64,000 nucleotides of DNA from Arthrobacter sp. P2b (GTDB lineage: Bacteria; Actinomycetota; Actinomycetes; Actinomycetales; Micrococcaceae), in the NCBI RefSeq assembly GCF_900168295.1, contig NZ_FVZL01000002.1, forward strand, positions 248,001-312,000, given 5' to 3'. Within the stretch, counting starts at the first letter, position 1. Each line of letters opens with the position of its first letter. The notes under the pieces are model-generated. The model searched no databases and was not told where the DNA came from. It saw nothing but the letters and a program-made list of their open reading frames with translations. The position numbers and the translations under genes are program-made. Shown here piece by piece: positions 17,210-28,088 of the stretch.

Positions 17210-18145
17210 CTATTGCGGTGCTGACACATCCTCCAGCGCTCGGGCAATCTCGGGCGGCAACGGCGTCAGCTGGGCTTCGAGTATCTCCTTCAGCTGCACC
17301 GGCGTCCGCGGACCCACAATCACGGTGGCCACCCCGTGCTGGGACAGCAGCCAGCTGAGCGAGACGTCCTGCGGGGTCCGGCCGAGCCCTTTCGCTGCCA
17401 TGCAGACTGCTTCGACCGTCCGCGAAGGCTTCTCGTCAAGGTAGGGCGACACGTAGGCGGACCCGGACGCGGATGCCCCACGGGACCCCGCCGGGATGCT
17501 GCCGCGGTACTTTCCGGTGAGCACCCCGCGGCCCAAGGGCCCCCACGCCATCAGGCCCAGGCCGGCATCCTCCACCGCCGGGATCAGCTCGGCTTCCGGC
17601 TTGCGCTGCAGAAATGAGTATTCGGCCTGCGCCGCCACCAGCGGGAACCCGGCGATCGCCGCTGCCTTGGCCGTTTGCCAGCCGTTGAAGTTGGACACGC
17701 CGGCGTATCGGGCCCGTCCCGTCCGGACGGCGAATTCCAGGGCGGACAAAGTTTCCTCCAGCGGAACATTGCCGTCCCAGGCCTGCGCGAACCAGATGTC
17801 CACGTAGTCCGTCCCGAGCCTGGCAAGGCTCGCATCCAGGCCGGTGAGCATCGCGTTACGCGAGGTGTCGACGGCGCGCCGGCCATCCGGCGTCGTCATT
17901 CCCGCCTTGGTGGAGATGGTCACCTCTGTCCGCGCCACCACGTCTCCCAACAGGGAACCCAACACCGCCTCGGCACGCCCGTCCGAGTATGAGGCAGCGG
18001 TGTCCACGTGCCGGCCGCCCGCGGTGAGGAAGGTGCGCAGCAGTTCCGATGCGTCCTGTTCATCGGTTTCGCCGGCCCAGTCCATGGTCCCAAGTGAGAG
18101 GGATGAAACTCGCAATCCACTGTTGCCGACGTAACGCTGCTGCAT
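17210..18145 (-). CDS. Aldo/keto reductase
   Basis: NADPH-type (beta/alpha)8 reductase of 311 residues. HVDTAASYSDGRAE has the catalytic Asp and Tyr, TISTKAG has the Lys, and VIVGPRTPVQLKEIL binds the cofactor. The usual catalytic His after the beta-4 strand appears to be Gln (DIWFAQAWDG), so the proton-relay set is atypical. Substrate unknown. Start ATG 18145 is supported by TAAGCT 7 nt upstream; longer in-frame starts would run into the divergent uppP promoter. Confidence 0.87.
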   Translation of the reverse strand: MQQRYVGNSGLRVSSLSLGTMDWAGETDEQDASELLRTFLTAGGRHVDTAASYSDGRAEAVLGSLLGDVVARTEVTISTKAGMTTPDGRRAVDTSRNAMLTGLDASLARLGTDYVDIWFAQAWDGNVPLEETLSALEFAVRTGRARYAGVSNFNGWQTAKAAAIAGFPLVAAQAEYSFLQRKPEAELIPAVEDAGLGLMAWGPLGRGVLTGKYRGSIPAGSRGASASGSAYVSPYLDEKPSRTVEAVCMAAKGLGRTPQDVSLSWLLSQHGVATVIVGPRTPVQLKEILEAQLTPLPPEIARALEDVSAPQ

Positions 18146-18197
18146 AGCAGCAAGCTTACGGGCAGAACCCCTGCTGCCCATGACGTAGGGTCTTAGC

Positions 18198-19031
18198 GTG
18201 AACTGGTTTGAGGCGGCCCTGCTGGGCCTAGTGCAGGGACTGACCGAATTTCTTCCGATTTCATCAAGTGCGCATCTGCGGATCGTGGGGCAATTCCTGC
18301 CCAACGCCGCCGACCCGGGGGCCGCTTTTACCGCCATCACCCAACTGGGCACCGAGACTGCCGTGCTGATCTATTTCTGGCGGGACATCGTCCGGATCGT
18401 CAAGGCCTGGGCCGGTTCACTCAGCGGAAAAGTGCCGCGCCAGGATCCTGACGCCCGGATGGGCTGGCTGGTCATCATGGGAAGCCTGCCGATCATCGTC
18501 CTGGGACTGCTGTTCCAGGACCAGATCGAGTCCGTCCTCCGCAGCATGTGGATCGTGGCCACCATGCTGATCGTCTTCGGCCTGTTCCTCGCCGTCGCCG
18601 ATGCCGTCGGCAAGCAGAAACGCGACCTCAACATGCTGACGTACAAGCACGGCATCCTGTACGGCTTCGCCCAGGCCATGGCCCTGATTCCCGGCGTCTC
18701 CCGCTCCGGCGGCACCATCACAGCCGGCCTCCTCATGGGCTACACCCGCGAGGCTGCGGCACGCTACTCCTTCCTGCTCGCCATCCCCGCGGTGTTCGGC
18801 AGCGGGCTGTTCCAGCTGTACAAGGTGGTGTCCAAGGACGGCATCACGGGCCCGTACGGCCTGGCGGAAACCGCATTGGCCACCGCCATCGCGCTGGTGG
18901 TGGGCTACGTCATCATCGGCTGGTTCCTGAAGTTCGTGTCCACCCGCAGCTACCGGCTGTTCGTCTGGTACCGGATCTTCCTGGGCCTCGCCCTGTACCT
19001 GCTTCTCGGTTTCGGTGTCATCAGCGCCTAG
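18198..19031 (+). CDS. uppP: Undecaprenyl-diphosphatase
   Basis: Membrane phosphatase of 277 residues (BacA/UppP family) that recycles undecaprenyl pyrophosphate to the monophosphate carrier for cell-wall synthesis. The first catalytic motif, [13 protein letters not shown], is at residues 15-27 and the second, PGVSRSGGT, lies mid-protein; eight or so hydrophobic helices surround them. GTG start with TAGGGT 6 nt upstream (18186-18191), so probably leaderless. mshC starts 15 nt after the stop with its own -10 box. Confidence 0.95.
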   Translation: MNWFEAALLGLVQGLTEFLPISSSAHLRIVGQFLPNAADPGAAFTAITQLGTETAVLIYFWRDIVRIVKAWAGSLSGKVPRQDPDARMGWLVIMGSLPIIVLGLLFQDQIESVLRSMWIVATMLIVFGLFLAVADAVGKQKRDLNMLTYKHGILYGFAQAMALIPGVSRSGGTITAGLLMGYTREAAARYSFLLAIPAVFGSGLFQLYKVVSKDGITGPYGLAETALATAIALVVGYVIIGWFLKFVSTRSYRLFVWYRIFLGLALYLLLGFGVISA

Positions 19032-19046
19032 CACTAGGCTTGGTCT

Positions 19047-20324
19047 GTGAAATCCTGGACTTCCCGCCCCGTTCCTGCCCTGCCCGGAAACATGCCTGCC
19101 ATCCGGTTGTTCGACACCGCGGCAGGCCGTGTGGTGGAGCTGGAGGCCGAAACGGCGCCCTCCATGTACGTCTGCGGGATCACCCCGTACGACGCAACAC
19201 ACATGGGCCATGCGGCCAGCTATGTGGCATTTGACCTCCTGAACAGGGCGTGGCGGGACGCCGGCCAGGACGTCTCCTACGTCCAAAATGTGACAGACGT
19301 GGACGACCCGCTCCTGGAACGCGCTTCCGCCACCGGCGTCGACTGGCAGGACCTGGCCGCCAGCCAGATTGAGCTCTTCCACACGGACATGGAGGCGCTG
19401 AATGTCCTTTCCCCGGACCGTTACGTGGGTGCCGTTGAATCCATCGGGCTGATCGTTCCCGAGGTGGAACGCCTGGTCAGCCTCGGGTTGGCTTACAAGG
19501 TGCAGGGCAGCAACGGTGATCCGGACGGGGATGTCTATTACGACGTCGAGGCCGCAGGCAAGCAGTCCGTCTCTCCGGAAGCGTGGACCCTGGGCAGCAT
19601 TTCCGGGCTGGGCGAAAGTGACATGCTGGAGCTTTTCGCAGAACGCGGCGGCGACCCCGGGCGGGCCGGAAAGCGCCAGGCGCTGGATCCGCTGCTGTGG
19701 CGGGTGGAGCGCGAAGGCGAGCCGAGCTGGCCCGGCGGAAGCCTGGGGCCCGGCAGGCCCGGCTGGCACATCGAATGTACCGTCATCGCGCAGAAGTACC
19801 TGCCCTCGCCGTTCACCGTCCAGGGCGGCGGCTCCGACCTGATCTTCCCGCACCACGAGATGGGCGCCGGGCACGCGTTTTCACTGGCAGGGGTGCCGCT
19901 TGCCAGGCACTACGCCCACGCGGGCATGGTGGGGCTGGACGGCGAAAAGATGAGCAAGTCCAAGGGCAACCTGGTGCTCGTCTCCAAGCTGCGGGCGGCA
20001 GGGGAGGATCCCGCCGCTATCCGGCTTGCCATCCTTACCCACCATTACCGCTCCGACTGGTCCTGGACGGATGAAGGTTTCGCGGCCGCCAAGGCTGACC
20101 TCACGGCATGGCGGCGGGCACTTGACCACACCCCTGCAGGCTCCGCCGGGCCGCTGATCGCAGAGATGCGGGCGGCGCTTGCCGCGGACCTCGACGCTCC
20201 CGGGGCGGTTGCGGCTGTCTCCCGCTGGGCACGGCAGGCGAACGACGGCGGCGCTGCCGCCAGCGCCGAGGACCAGGCCTTGGTCAAGGACGCGGTGGAC
20301 GCGCTCCTGGGCATCCGCCTCTGA
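19047..20324 (+). CDS. mshC: Cysteine--GlcN-Ins ligase, mycothiol biosynthesis
   Basis: ATP-dependent ligase that joins cysteine to 1-D-myo-inosityl 2-amino-2-deoxy-glucopyranoside, the third stage of mycothiol synthesis. At 425 residues it has the cysteinyl-tRNA synthetase fold: [16 protein letters not shown] (zinc Cys and HIGH-like motif), a [13 protein letters not shown] zinc region, [11 protein letters not shown] and KMSKSKGN. It lacks the tRNA-binding C-terminal domain, which distinguishes MshC from CysS. GTG start; TAGGCT 6 nt upstream (19035-19040) suggests a leaderless mRNA. It shows the organism uses mycothiol as main thiol. Confidence 0.95.
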   Translation: MKSWTSRPVPALPGNMPAIRLFDTAAGRVVELEAETAPSMYVCGITPYDATHMGHAASYVAFDLLNRAWRDAGQDVSYVQNVTDVDDPLLERASATGVDWQDLAASQIELFHTDMEALNVLSPDRYVGAVESIGLIVPEVERLVSLGLAYKVQGSNGDPDGDVYYDVEAAGKQSVSPEAWTLGSISGLGESDMLELFAERGGDPGRAGKRQALDPLLWRVEREGEPSWPGGSLGPGRPGWHIECTVIAQKYLPSPFTVQGGGSDLIFPHHEMGAGHAFSLAGVPLARHYAHAGMVGLDGEKMSKSKGNLVLVSKLRAAGEDPAAIRLAILTHHYRSDWSWTDEGFAAAKADLTAWRRALDHTPAGSAGPLIAEMRAALAADLDAPGAVAAVSRWARQANDGGAAASAEDQALVKDAVDALLGIRL

Positions 20325-20329
20325 CCTTT

Positions 20330-20358
20330 CCGTTCCCGGCCTTACCGGCCGGGAACGG
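20330..20358. terminator. Bidirectional hairpin between mshC and PAC2 gene
   Basis: Perfect 12-bp inverted repeat (20330-20341 with 20347-20358), 5-nt loop, between the stops of two convergent genes. No strong T-tract on either side. Confidence 0.7.
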
Positions 20359-20375
20359 GTGTGGCCCAGCCCGGC

Positions 20376-21281
20376 TCAGGGCCTGTCCTGGCCCCGCCGC
20401 TTCAGATAGCGTTCAAACTCACGCGCAATGGACTCGCCCGTGGCTTCCGGCAGGTCGGCGGTGTCCTTGGCTTCCTCCAGTTGCCGGACATACGCCGCGA
20501 TCTCCGGGTCCTCGGTGGCCAACTCGTCCACGCCGCGCTCCCAGGCGTCCGCTTCCTCCGCCAGTTCGTGGGTGTCCAGCGGGACCTGCAGCAGCTCCTC
20601 TATCCGGTGCAGAAGGGCCAGCTGGGCCTTGGGTGACGGCGCCTGCGCCACATAGTGCGGAACGGCGGCCCACAGCGAGACCGTGGGGAGCCCGGCCAGC
20701 AGGGCAACTTCGGACAGGACACCCACGATGCCCACCGGGCCTTCATACTGCGAAGCTTCCAGGTTCATGCGCTCCCGCAGCGGGGCGTCATCGGACGACG
20801 TGCTCACCGGAATCGGCCTGCTGTGCGGAACATCAGCGAGCAGCGCCCCCACCAGCACCACGTAATCCACGTTCAGGGCTTCCGCGTGCACCAACAACTC
20901 GGCGGTGTAAGCACGCCATTTATAGGACGGCTCGGTGCCCTGGACAAAGATCACGTCCACGTTGGAGTCCGGCGCGCTGGCCTTGTAAATCCTCGTGGAG
21001 GGCCACTTGATCTTCCGTTCGCCGGCGGCATTCCTGCGGACAGTGGGCCGGGTGAACTGAAAGTCGTAGTACTCGTCGGCGTCTATAGACGCTACTTTCT
21101 TGCCGCCCCACAGCTTGTTCAGGTACCGCAGCGAATCGCTCGCCGCTTCGCCGGCGTCGTTCCAGCCTTCAAAGGCGGCAAGCATCACAGTTACCCGCTG
21201 TCCGTCAGCCACTGGCTGCAGGAACCGTTCCCGCTCGGGTCCGGCACCCGGTTCGGTGGTGTCTCCCTCGAAGCTATTCAT
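20376..21281 (-). CDS. PAC2-family protein
   Basis: Protein of 301 residues of the PAC2 family, related to archaeal and eukaryotic proteasome-assembly chaperones: MLAAFEGWNDAGEAASDSL at the start, then YVVLVGALLADVPHSRP and the VGIVGVLSEVALLAGLPTVSLWAAVPHYV core. Function in bacteria is unsettled. The proteasome locus begins about 3.3 kb away, a suggestive but not demonstrated link. TAGGGT (21288-21293, minus strand) 6 nt before the ATG fits a leaderless message. The C-terminal tail is highly charged. Confidence 0.85.
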   Translation of the reverse strand: MNSFEGDTTEPGAGPERERFLQPVADGQRVTVMLAAFEGWNDAGEAASDSLRYLNKLWGGKKVASIDADEYYDFQFTRPTVRRNAAGERKIKWPSTRIYKASAPDSNVDVIFVQGTEPSYKWRAYTAELLVHAEALNVDYVVLVGALLADVPHSRPIPVSTSSDDAPLRERMNLEASQYEGPVGIVGVLSEVALLAGLPTVSLWAAVPHYVAQAPSPKAQLALLHRIEELLQVPLDTHELAEEADAWERGVDELATEDPEIAAYVRQLEEAKDTADLPEATGESIAREFERYLKRRGQDRP

Positions 21282-21433
21282 TTCTTCACCCTACGTCCAA
21301 GGACGTTCCCAGTGCATGGAATGAAGCGCCGCAAAATGCGCGGAAGCCGGGGCCGGCAGCAGGAATTGGGCCCGGATTCGCCAAGGGCGTAGCCCACAGG
21401 AGGCGTCCAGCATGTCCCCGTAGACTTGGGAGC

Positions 21434-22177
21434 ATGCAATCGCCAGCTTCCAGTACCCCGCTCAAAGCCGTCCTCTGGGATATGGACGGCACCATCGTGG
21501 ACACCGAGCCCTACTGGATCGCCGCCGAACGTGCGCTGGTGGAAGCCTACGGAGGAACGTGGTCCCACGAGCAGGCCATGCAGCTGGTAGGCCAGTCCCT
21601 GACATTTTCCGCGGGGCTCCTCCAGCAGGCAGGCGTCGGCCTGGAAATACGCCAGATCATCGACACCCTCACAGCAGCGGTCATCAACAGCGTCCAGCAG
21701 CAGGTGCCATGGCGGCCCGGTGCCCGCGAACTGCTCGAAGATCTTCACCTCGCCGGGGTGCGCTGCGCCCTGGTCACCATGTCCGAGGGTCCGCTCGCAC
21801 GGCAGGTGGTTGCCAGCCTTCCCCGCCCGCACTTCGAAATCCTGGTCACCGGCGACACTGTCTCCCAGGGCAAACCGCACCCGGAGGCATACCTGGCAGC
21901 CGTGGAGCGGCTGAGGGAGACTGATCCGGACCTGGACATCGAGCACTGCGTCGCACTGGAAGACTCCGCGCCAGGCGTGGCAGCCGCCGTCGCCTCCGGC
22001 GTGGCCACCGTCGCAATACCCCACATTGTTCCGCTGCCCCAGAATGGCCGCTACACCCTGTGGGACTCGCTGGCCGGCCGCACCGTGGCCGACCTTGAAT
22101 CCCTGCTCGCGGACCGCCCGGCGTCCGGTTCACAGCAGGCAGAAGCCGCTTCCGCCGTCGGGACTTCACGTGACTGA
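21434..22177 (+). CDS. HAD-superfamily hydrolase (phosphatase/phosphoglucomutase-like)
   Basis: Cytoplasmic phosphatase of 247 residues. Motif I LWDMDGTIVDTE has nucleophile Asp16 and acid/base Asp18; motif II LVTMSEG, motif III with Lys in SQGKPHPEAYL and motif IV ALEDSAPGVAAAVASG are all present. The cap is helical (subclass IA, CbbY/Gph-like). Substrate not deducible. TAGACT (21421-21426) lies 7 nt before the ATG. The 3' end overlaps the site-2 protease gene by 8 nt, indicating an operon. Confidence 0.88.
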   Translation: MQSPASSTPLKAVLWDMDGTIVDTEPYWIAAERALVEAYGGTWSHEQAMQLVGQSLTFSAGLLQQAGVGLEIRQIIDTLTAAVINSVQQQVPWRPGARELLEDLHLAGVRCALVTMSEGPLARQVVASLPRPHFEILVTGDTVSQGKPHPEAYLAAVERLRETDPDLDIEHCVALEDSAPGVAAAVASGVATVAIPHIVPLPQNGRYTLWDSLAGRTVADLESLLADRPASGSQQAEAASAVGTSRD

Positions 22178-23336
22178 AACCCGCGCTCCGGCCCGCCGCG
22201 AAGGCATTCCCCTCGGCAGGATCGCCGGGGTTCCGGTGGTGCTCGCCTATTCGTGGTTCATCATTGCCGCTTTCACCGTGATCGTTTACGGACCGGTGCT
22301 TGACCGGAGCAACCCCGCCCTCGGCGCTACGGCGTACGTGGTGGCGTTCGCCTACGCGGTCCTGCTGCTGATTTCCGTCCTGGTCCACGAACTCGCCCAT
22401 GCGCTGACCGCCAAGATCTACGGGTGGCCCACCCAAAAAATCGTGCTCAACCTCTGGGGCGGCCACACCCAGTTCGAAAGCTTCACCGCTTCACCGGGAC
22501 GATCCGTCCTGGTGGCGCTGGCGGGTCCGGCAGCAAACTTTGTCCTGGCCGGAGGCGCCTGGCTTGCCCTCAGCACTGACAGCATGGGCAGCGTGGCCGA
22601 AATCCTCACGAACATCTTTATGTGGGCCAACTTCCTGATCGCGGTCTTCAACGTGCTTCCCGGCCTGCCGCTCGACGGCGGACGGCTGGTTGAGTCGGCC
22701 GTGTGGAAGGCCACCGGGAGCCAGGCAAAGGGAACAGTCGCGGCCGGCTGGGGCGGCCGGATCATCGTTGTCGCAATATGCGCCTGGTTCATCCTCAGGC
22801 CACTCCTCGCCGGGGACGAGCCTGATTTCAGCCTGGTCATCATCACCGTCCTCGTCAGCGGATTCCTCTGGATGGGGGCCTCCGCGTCCATCCAGCAGGG
22901 AACGCTGCGCGGCCGGCTGCCCCTGGTGACTGCGGCGGGGTTGGCGACGCCCGCCGTCGGACTTCCGTCCACTGCTTCAGTGCAGGAAGCCCTCCGCCAC
23001 GGTGCAGCCGGAACCACCTCCCTCGTCGTCTACGGGCCTGATGGGCGGCCCCAGGGCGTGGTGGATCCCGCAGCGCTGGCCTCCGTGCCGCCCACCGCAG
23101 CAGAGTCCACCCCCGTCACGGCAGTCTCCTTTGCCCTGGCTCCGGGCGCCTACGTCCCCGAATGGTCGAAGGGACAGGAGCTGATCACCTTCCTGTCCCA
23201 GCTCGAGGGGCGCCACTACGCTGTGGTGGACCACAACGGCAGGGTGACCGGGCTGCTCTCCCAGGACGCGGTAGTTGCTGCCATCACCGGAAAGCGGCAG
23301 CGGACCGATAAGCGCCCCCAGGGCCAGAACCGGTAG
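22170..23336 (+). CDS. Site-2 protease family membrane metallopeptidase with CBS domains
   Basis: Intramembrane zinc protease of 388 residues. HELAH (residues 73-77) and NVLPGLPLDGGRL carry the zinc ligands, inside an array of about six membrane helices. The last 130 residues form a pair of degenerate CBS domains (VYGPDGRPQGVVD; VVDHNGRVTGLLSQDAVV), typical of the actinobacterial Rip3-like group and likely to sense a nucleotide. Substrate, perhaps an anti-sigma factor, is unknown. GTG at 22170 was chosen because it overlaps the HAD stop by 8 nt; the longer open frame runs into that gene. Confidence 0.88.
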   Translation: MTETRAPARREGIPLGRIAGVPVVLAYSWFIIAAFTVIVYGPVLDRSNPALGATAYVVAFAYAVLLLISVLVHELAHALTAKIYGWPTQKIVLNLWGGHTQFESFTASPGRSVLVALAGPAANFVLAGGAWLALSTDSMGSVAEILTNIFMWANFLIAVFNVLPGLPLDGGRLVESAVWKATGSQAKGTVAAGWGGRIIVVAICAWFILRPLLAGDEPDFSLVIITVLVSGFLWMGASASIQQGTLRGRLPLVTAAGLATPAVGLPSTASVQEALRHGAAGTTSLVVYGPDGRPQGVVDPAALASVPPTAAESTPVTAVSFALAPGAYVPEWSKGQELITFLSQLEGRHYAVVDHNGRVTGLLSQDAVVAAITGKRQRTDKRPQGQNR

Positions 23337-23434
23337 AGTTACGTGCCGGTGTGCATTGCCGCCGCAGAAGCCACAATGTCTGTACCAGGACATCCATGCG
23401 TTGGCACCCCAGGTTTACAGGAGCGAGGAACATC

Positions 23435-24499
23435 ATGAGCAGCGAAACTGCCGTCAATGAAGCAACGGCAGCAGCCCAGGCCGGTGCTGCCCCCGGCAGC
23501 TCGCAGCCGGTGGGAGCTGCCCGGCGCCGGGGACCCTTCCGGGAGGGTGAGCGCGTCCAGCTGACCGACGAACGCGGGCGCATGAACACCATCACCCTCG
23601 AGCGGGGCGGAGCCTTCCATACCCACCGCGGCTTCCTGAACCACGATGAAATCATCGGCAAGGTAGATGGGTCCGTGGTGGTCAACAACGTAGGCCAGCA
23701 ATACCAGACCCTGCGCCCCCTGCTTTCAGACTTCGTCCTCTCCATGCCGCGTGGCGCCGCCGTCGTCTACCCCAAGGATGCCGGCCAGATCGTGACGATG
23801 GCTGACATTTTCCCGGGCGCACGCGTCGTGGAAGCCGGTGTGGGTTCCGGCGCCCTCTCCATCTCCCTGCTCCGCGCCGTCGGCGACCAGGGCTACCTGC
23901 ACTCCTTTGAACGGCGAGAAGAGTTCGCGGACATCGCGCGCGGAAACGTGGAAACGATTTTCGGCGGCCCGCACCCGGCCTGGCAGATCTCCCTGGGCGA
24001 TTTCCAGGAAGAGGTTGTCCGCAGCGAGGCACCCGGCTCGGTGGACCGCGTGGTCCTGGACATGCTGGCACCGTGGGAATGCCTCGACGCCGTGGCCACC
24101 GTCCTGGCGCCGGGCGGCGTCTGGATCAACTACGTCGCCACCGTCACCCAGCTCTCACGGACGGCGGAAGCCATCCGGGCCGACGGCCGGTTCACCGAAC
24201 CCGACGCCTGGGAGTCCATGGTCCGCGGCTGGCACCTTGAAGGACTCGCGGTCCGTCCGGACCACCGGATGGTGGCCCACACCGGATTCCTCCTTGTGAC
24301 ACGCAGGCTGGCTGACGGTGTCACCGGAATTTCGGTAAAGCGCCGCCCCTCCAAGACGGAATTCAACGAAGAGGACGTCAACGCCTGGACCCCGGGGGCC
24401 GTGGGGGAGCGGCTTGTGTCCGACAAGAAGCTGCGGCGCGCCGCACGCGACGCCATCGCCGGCACCAACGTCAAGGACGCGCCGGAGATCACGAACTAG
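23435..24499 (+). CDS. trmI: tRNA (adenine(58)-N1)-methyltransferase
   Basis: SAM-dependent methyltransferase of 354 residues that forms m1A58 in the tRNA T-loop as a homotetramer. The N-terminal RGPFREGERVQLTDERGR barrel region is followed by the SAM site VVEAGVGSGALSISLLRAVG and the acidic motif DRVVLDMLAPWECL. It carries about 25 extra N-terminal residues rich in Ala. Start ATG 23435 is preceded by GAGCGAGGAA; the frame is open to 23351 without support. In actinobacteria this gene commonly precedes the proteasome ATPase gene, as here. Confidence 0.93.
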   Translation: MSSETAVNEATAAAQAGAAPGSSQPVGAARRRGPFREGERVQLTDERGRMNTITLERGGAFHTHRGFLNHDEIIGKVDGSVVVNNVGQQYQTLRPLLSDFVLSMPRGAAVVYPKDAGQIVTMADIFPGARVVEAGVGSGALSISLLRAVGDQGYLHSFERREEFADIARGNVETIFGGPHPAWQISLGDFQEEVVRSEAPGSVDRVVLDMLAPWECLDAVATVLAPGGVWINYVATVTQLSRTAEAIRADGRFTEPDAWESMVRGWHLEGLAVRPDHRMVAHTGFLLVTRRLADGVTGISVKRRPSKTEFNEEDVNAWTPGAVGERLVSDKKLRRAARDAIAGTNVKDAPEITN

Positions 24500-24580
24500 T
24501 CCAGATTTCGGGAGTCTCCATCCCTACCTGCCATCTTGGGGCTAATGTCTTAATAGAAGCGCAGGAAGGGGCTGATACAC

Positions 24581-26332
24581 ATGGAGACTCCAAACCAGGA
24601 CTCCGGACGTACACCGGCAGAGCACTCTGCCGCCAATGACCTCTCGGTTGCCGACCGCCAGGTCAACATCCTCCGGGACAAGCTCAGGCATATCGACCGC
24701 CAGTTGGCTGCGGCAACGCAGAACAACACCAAGCTGGTCAGCATGCTGGAGACCGCGAAAGCCGAGATTCTCAGGCTCAAGAACGCGTTGGACCAGGAAG
24801 GACAGCCGCCGTACAGCTTCGGCACCATCCTCCAGCTGAACCCCAAACGGCCGCCCTCTCCGGGCAGTAGCGGGCAGGCGGCCACGGAGGAATCCGTGGA
24901 CATCTTTAACGCGGGCCGGAAAATGCGCGTGGGCATCAGCCCGCTGGTCAACATCAACCAGCTGGCCGTGGGCCAGGAAGTCCTGCTCAACGAGGCGTTG
25001 CTCATCGTGGCCGGGCTCGGCTACGAGCGGGCCGGCGAGCTTGCCACGCTGAAGGAGATGCTCGGCGCCGACCGCGCACTGGTTGTTGGACGGGCCGACG
25101 AAGAGCGCGTGGTCCGGCTCTCCGGAGCCCTCCTCACTGAAAAGCTCCGCGTAGGGGACGCCCTGTCCATCGATTCGCGGACGGGCTACGCCCTGGAAAA
25201 GGTCCCCCGCTCCGAGGTGGAGAACCTGGTCCTGGAAGAAGTCCCGGACATCACCTACGAGGACATCGGAGGCCTGGGGCCGCAGATCGAGCAGATCCGC
25301 GACGCCGTCGAATTGCCGTTCCTCCATCCTGACCTTTACCGGGAACACGGTCTCAAGGCGCCCAAGGGCATCCTGTTGTACGGCCCTCCCGGCTGCGGCA
25401 AGACCCTCATCGCCAAGGCAGTGGCCAATTCGCTCGCGGCCCGCGCCGCCGAACGTTCCGGCAACGTGGACCTCAAGAGCTATTTCCTGAACATCAAGGG
25501 CCCCGAACTCCTCGACAAGTATGTGGGTGAGACAGAGCGCCACATCCGGCTGATCTTCTCCCGTGCCAGGGAAAAGGCATCCGACGGCAGCCCCGTGGTG
25601 GTGTTCTTCGACGAAATGGATTCCCTGTTCCGCACCCGCGGCACCGGCATCTCCTCCGACGTCGAGACAACCATCGTGCCCCAGCTGCTCAGCGAGATTG
25701 ACGGCGTGGAGCGCCTCGACAACGTGATCGTTATCGGTGCCTCCAACCGCGAGGACATGATCGACCCCGCGATCCTCCGCCCCGGCCGGCTGGACGTCAA
25801 AGTCAAGATCCACCGTCCGGATGCCGAAGCGGCAGCGGACATCTTCAACAAATACATCACTCCGGACCTTCCGTTCCACGAGTCCGACCTCGCAGAGCAC
25901 GACGGCGATGTCCAGGCCACCGTGGACGCCATGGTCCAGCGCACTGTGGAAGCGATGTATTCCACGGACAAGTCGAACGAGTTCCTGGAAGTCACCTACG
26001 CCAACGGTGACACCGAGATGCTGTACTTCAAGGACTTCAACTCCGGCGCCGTGGTCCAGAACGTGGTGGACCGGGCCAAGAAGTACGCCATCAAGGACCT
26101 CCTGACCACGCAGCAGAAGGGGCTCCGGATCGAGCACCTGCTGCGGGCCGTGGTGGATGAGTTCCGCGAACACGAAGACATGCCCAACACCACCAATCCC
26201 GATGACTGGGCCCGTATCTCCGGCAAGAAGGGCGAACGGATCACCTACATCCGTACCATCGTCCAGGGCAAGGCCGGCCAGGAGCCCGGCAAGTCCATCG
26301 AAACCATGCCCACCACGGGACAGTATCTATGA
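24581..26332 (+). CDS. arc: Proteasome-associated AAA ATPase (ARC/Mpa)
   Basis: Ring ATPase of 583 residues that captures pupylated proteins, unfolds them and feeds them into the 20S proteasome. An N-terminal coiled coil (about residues 23-70) binds Pup, followed by OB domains and a AAA module: Walker A GPPGCGKT (about 268-275), Walker [10 protein letters not shown], and the sensor region [20 protein letters not shown]. The C-terminus ends GQYL, the proteasome-docking tail with penultimate Tyr. Its stop overlaps dop by ATGA. GAAGGGG precedes the ATG. Confidence 0.97.
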   Translation: METPNQDSGRTPAEHSAANDLSVADRQVNILRDKLRHIDRQLAAATQNNTKLVSMLETAKAEILRLKNALDQEGQPPYSFGTILQLNPKRPPSPGSSGQAATEESVDIFNAGRKMRVGISPLVNINQLAVGQEVLLNEALLIVAGLGYERAGELATLKEMLGADRALVVGRADEERVVRLSGALLTEKLRVGDALSIDSRTGYALEKVPRSEVENLVLEEVPDITYEDIGGLGPQIEQIRDAVELPFLHPDLYREHGLKAPKGILLYGPPGCGKTLIAKAVANSLAARAAERSGNVDLKSYFLNIKGPELLDKYVGETERHIRLIFSRAREKASDGSPVVVFFDEMDSLFRTRGTGISSDVETTIVPQLLSEIDGVERLDNVIVIGASNREDMIDPAILRPGRLDVKVKIHRPDAEAAADIFNKYITPDLPFHESDLAEHDGDVQATVDAMVQRTVEAMYSTDKSNEFLEVTYANGDTEMLYFKDFNSGAVVQNVVDRAKKYAIKDLLTTQQKGLRIEHLLRAVVDEFREHEDMPNTTNPDDWARISGKKGERITYIRTIVQGKAGQEPGKSIETMPTTGQYL

Positions 26333-28002
26333 CCGCTGCACCGGAGCCCGCCGCCGGGGGATCACTTCCGGCCGGCGGGGCCATGCGGGTGATGGGCGCC
26401 GAAACCGAGTACGGCATCCACGCCCCCTCCGCCCCCTCGGCCAACGCGACCATGATGAGTGCCCGGGTGGTCCAGGCCTATGCCCAGGTCACCCGGCAGC
26501 GCGCCGCCGGAGGAGCTGAAACCCGCTGGGACTACACGGACGAAGAGCCGCTGCACGACGCCCGTGGATGGACGGTGGACCGGGGCTCGGCACATCCGAG
26601 CCAGCTGACAGACCAGCCGCCGGTACTGGACGCGGAAGCCGTTGCCCTGGCGTACGGCCGGGAGGAACTCGAGCTCGACGGGCAGGACGAATCCGGCACA
26701 CTCCTGATGAACATGGTCCTCGGCAACGGGGCGCGGCTGTATGTGGACCACGCCCATCCCGAGTACTCCAGCCCGGAAGTCACCAACCCGCGTGATGCTG
26801 TCATCTGGGACGCCGCCGGCGACCTTGTGGGCCTGGCAGCGGTACGGCGGCTGGCGTCGGACCCCGACCTTCCGCCCGTCAACCTCTACAAAAACAACAC
26901 GGACAACAAGTCCGTGTCCTACGGCTCCCACGAGAACTACCTCATGCCGCGCTCGGTCCCGTTCGGCGACATTGTGCGCGGCCTGACGCCGTTCTTCGTG
27001 ACCCGCCAGATCATCTGCGGCGCGGGACGGCTGGGGATCGGACAGGACAGCTCGGGGCCCGGGTACCAGATCAGCCAGCGGGCAGACTTTTTCGAAGCCG
27101 AAGTGGGGCTGGAAACAACCATCCGCCGGCCCATCATCAATACCAGGGACGAGCCGCACGCCACCGCGGACAAGTACCGGCGCCTGCACGTCATCATCGG
27201 TGACGCCAACCTCAGCCAGGTGTCCAACTACCTGAAGTTCGGGACCACGGCCATGGTCCTCAGCCTCATCGAGGCGGGACTGGCGCCGAAGGTCGAGGTG
27301 TACGAACCTGTCCAGGCGCTCCAGGCAGTCAGCCACGACACATCCCTGACGGCCACACTGCGGCTGCTCGACGGCCGGCGGGTCACGGCCCTTGACCTGC
27401 AATGGATGTACCACGAGGCCGCAGCCAAGCTCGCACAGGACTCCGGAGTGGGTGACGCCGTGGACGGCGACGGACACACGCACGATGTCCTGGACCGGTG
27501 GGCAACCGTCCTTACCCAGCTGGACAGCGACAGGGCCGCGGCGTCCAGTTCGGTGGAATGGCTCGCCAAGCTCTCCCTCCTGGACGGGTACCGCCAGCGG
27601 GACGGCCTGGAATGGAACGACGCCAGGCTGGGCCTCGTTGACCTGCAGTGGGCTGACATCCGGCCGGAAAAAGGCCTGTATTACCGCTTCCTGGCCCGGA
27701 ACCGGATGCAAAGGATCGTCGACGACGCCGCCATCGCTGCCGCCGTCGGGGAACCGCCGCCGGACACCCGCGCGTTCTTCCGCGGCAAGTGCATCAGCAG
27801 CTTCGGCAAGGATGTGGTGGGCGCGAGCTGGGACTCGGTCATCTTCGACGTACCCGGCTACGGGCGCCTGCAGCGCGTCCCCACACGGGAGCCGCTGCGC
27901 GGAACCAAAGCACTGACGGGAGCGTTGTTCCAGCGCTACCGGGAAGCGGGTCCGTTCCTCGCGGAACTCCTGGGACACAACAACGCTCCGCCTGCGGCGT
28001 AA
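26329..28002 (+). CDS. dop: Depupylase / Pup deamidase
   Basis: Carboxylate-amine ligase-fold enzyme of 557 residues that deamidates the C-terminal Gln of Pup and also removes Pup from substrates. [13 protein letters not shown] near the N-terminus holds metal-binding Glu and the catalytic-loop region; [46 protein letters not shown] and [15 protein letters not shown] are shared with PafA. The insertion around residues 50-90 is the Dop loop that separates it from PafA. Needed here because Pup ends in GGQ. Coupled to arc by ATGA. Confidence 0.96.
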   Translation: MTAAPEPAAGGSLPAGGAMRVMGAETEYGIHAPSAPSANATMMSARVVQAYAQVTRQRAAGGAETRWDYTDEEPLHDARGWTVDRGSAHPSQLTDQPPVLDAEAVALAYGREELELDGQDESGTLLMNMVLGNGARLYVDHAHPEYSSPEVTNPRDAVIWDAAGDLVGLAAVRRLASDPDLPPVNLYKNNTDNKSVSYGSHENYLMPRSVPFGDIVRGLTPFFVTRQIICGAGRLGIGQDSSGPGYQISQRADFFEAEVGLETTIRRPIINTRDEPHATADKYRRLHVIIGDANLSQVSNYLKFGTTAMVLSLIEAGLAPKVEVYEPVQALQAVSHDTSLTATLRLLDGRRVTALDLQWMYHEAAAKLAQDSGVGDAVDGDGHTHDVLDRWATVLTQLDSDRAAASSSVEWLAKLSLLDGYRQRDGLEWNDARLGLVDLQWADIRPEKGLYYRFLARNRMQRIVDDAAIAAAVGEPPPDTRAFFRGKCISSFGKDVVGASWDSVIFDVPGYGRLQRVPTREPLRGTKALTGALFQRYREAGPFLAELLGHNNAPPAA

Positions 28003-28088
28003 ACCGCGCCGGACGGCCGCTGCCGTGGCAGGATGGGCATATCGGAGGATCCGCCGGATCCGATGACTGATTAAAGGGAGGGATAACA

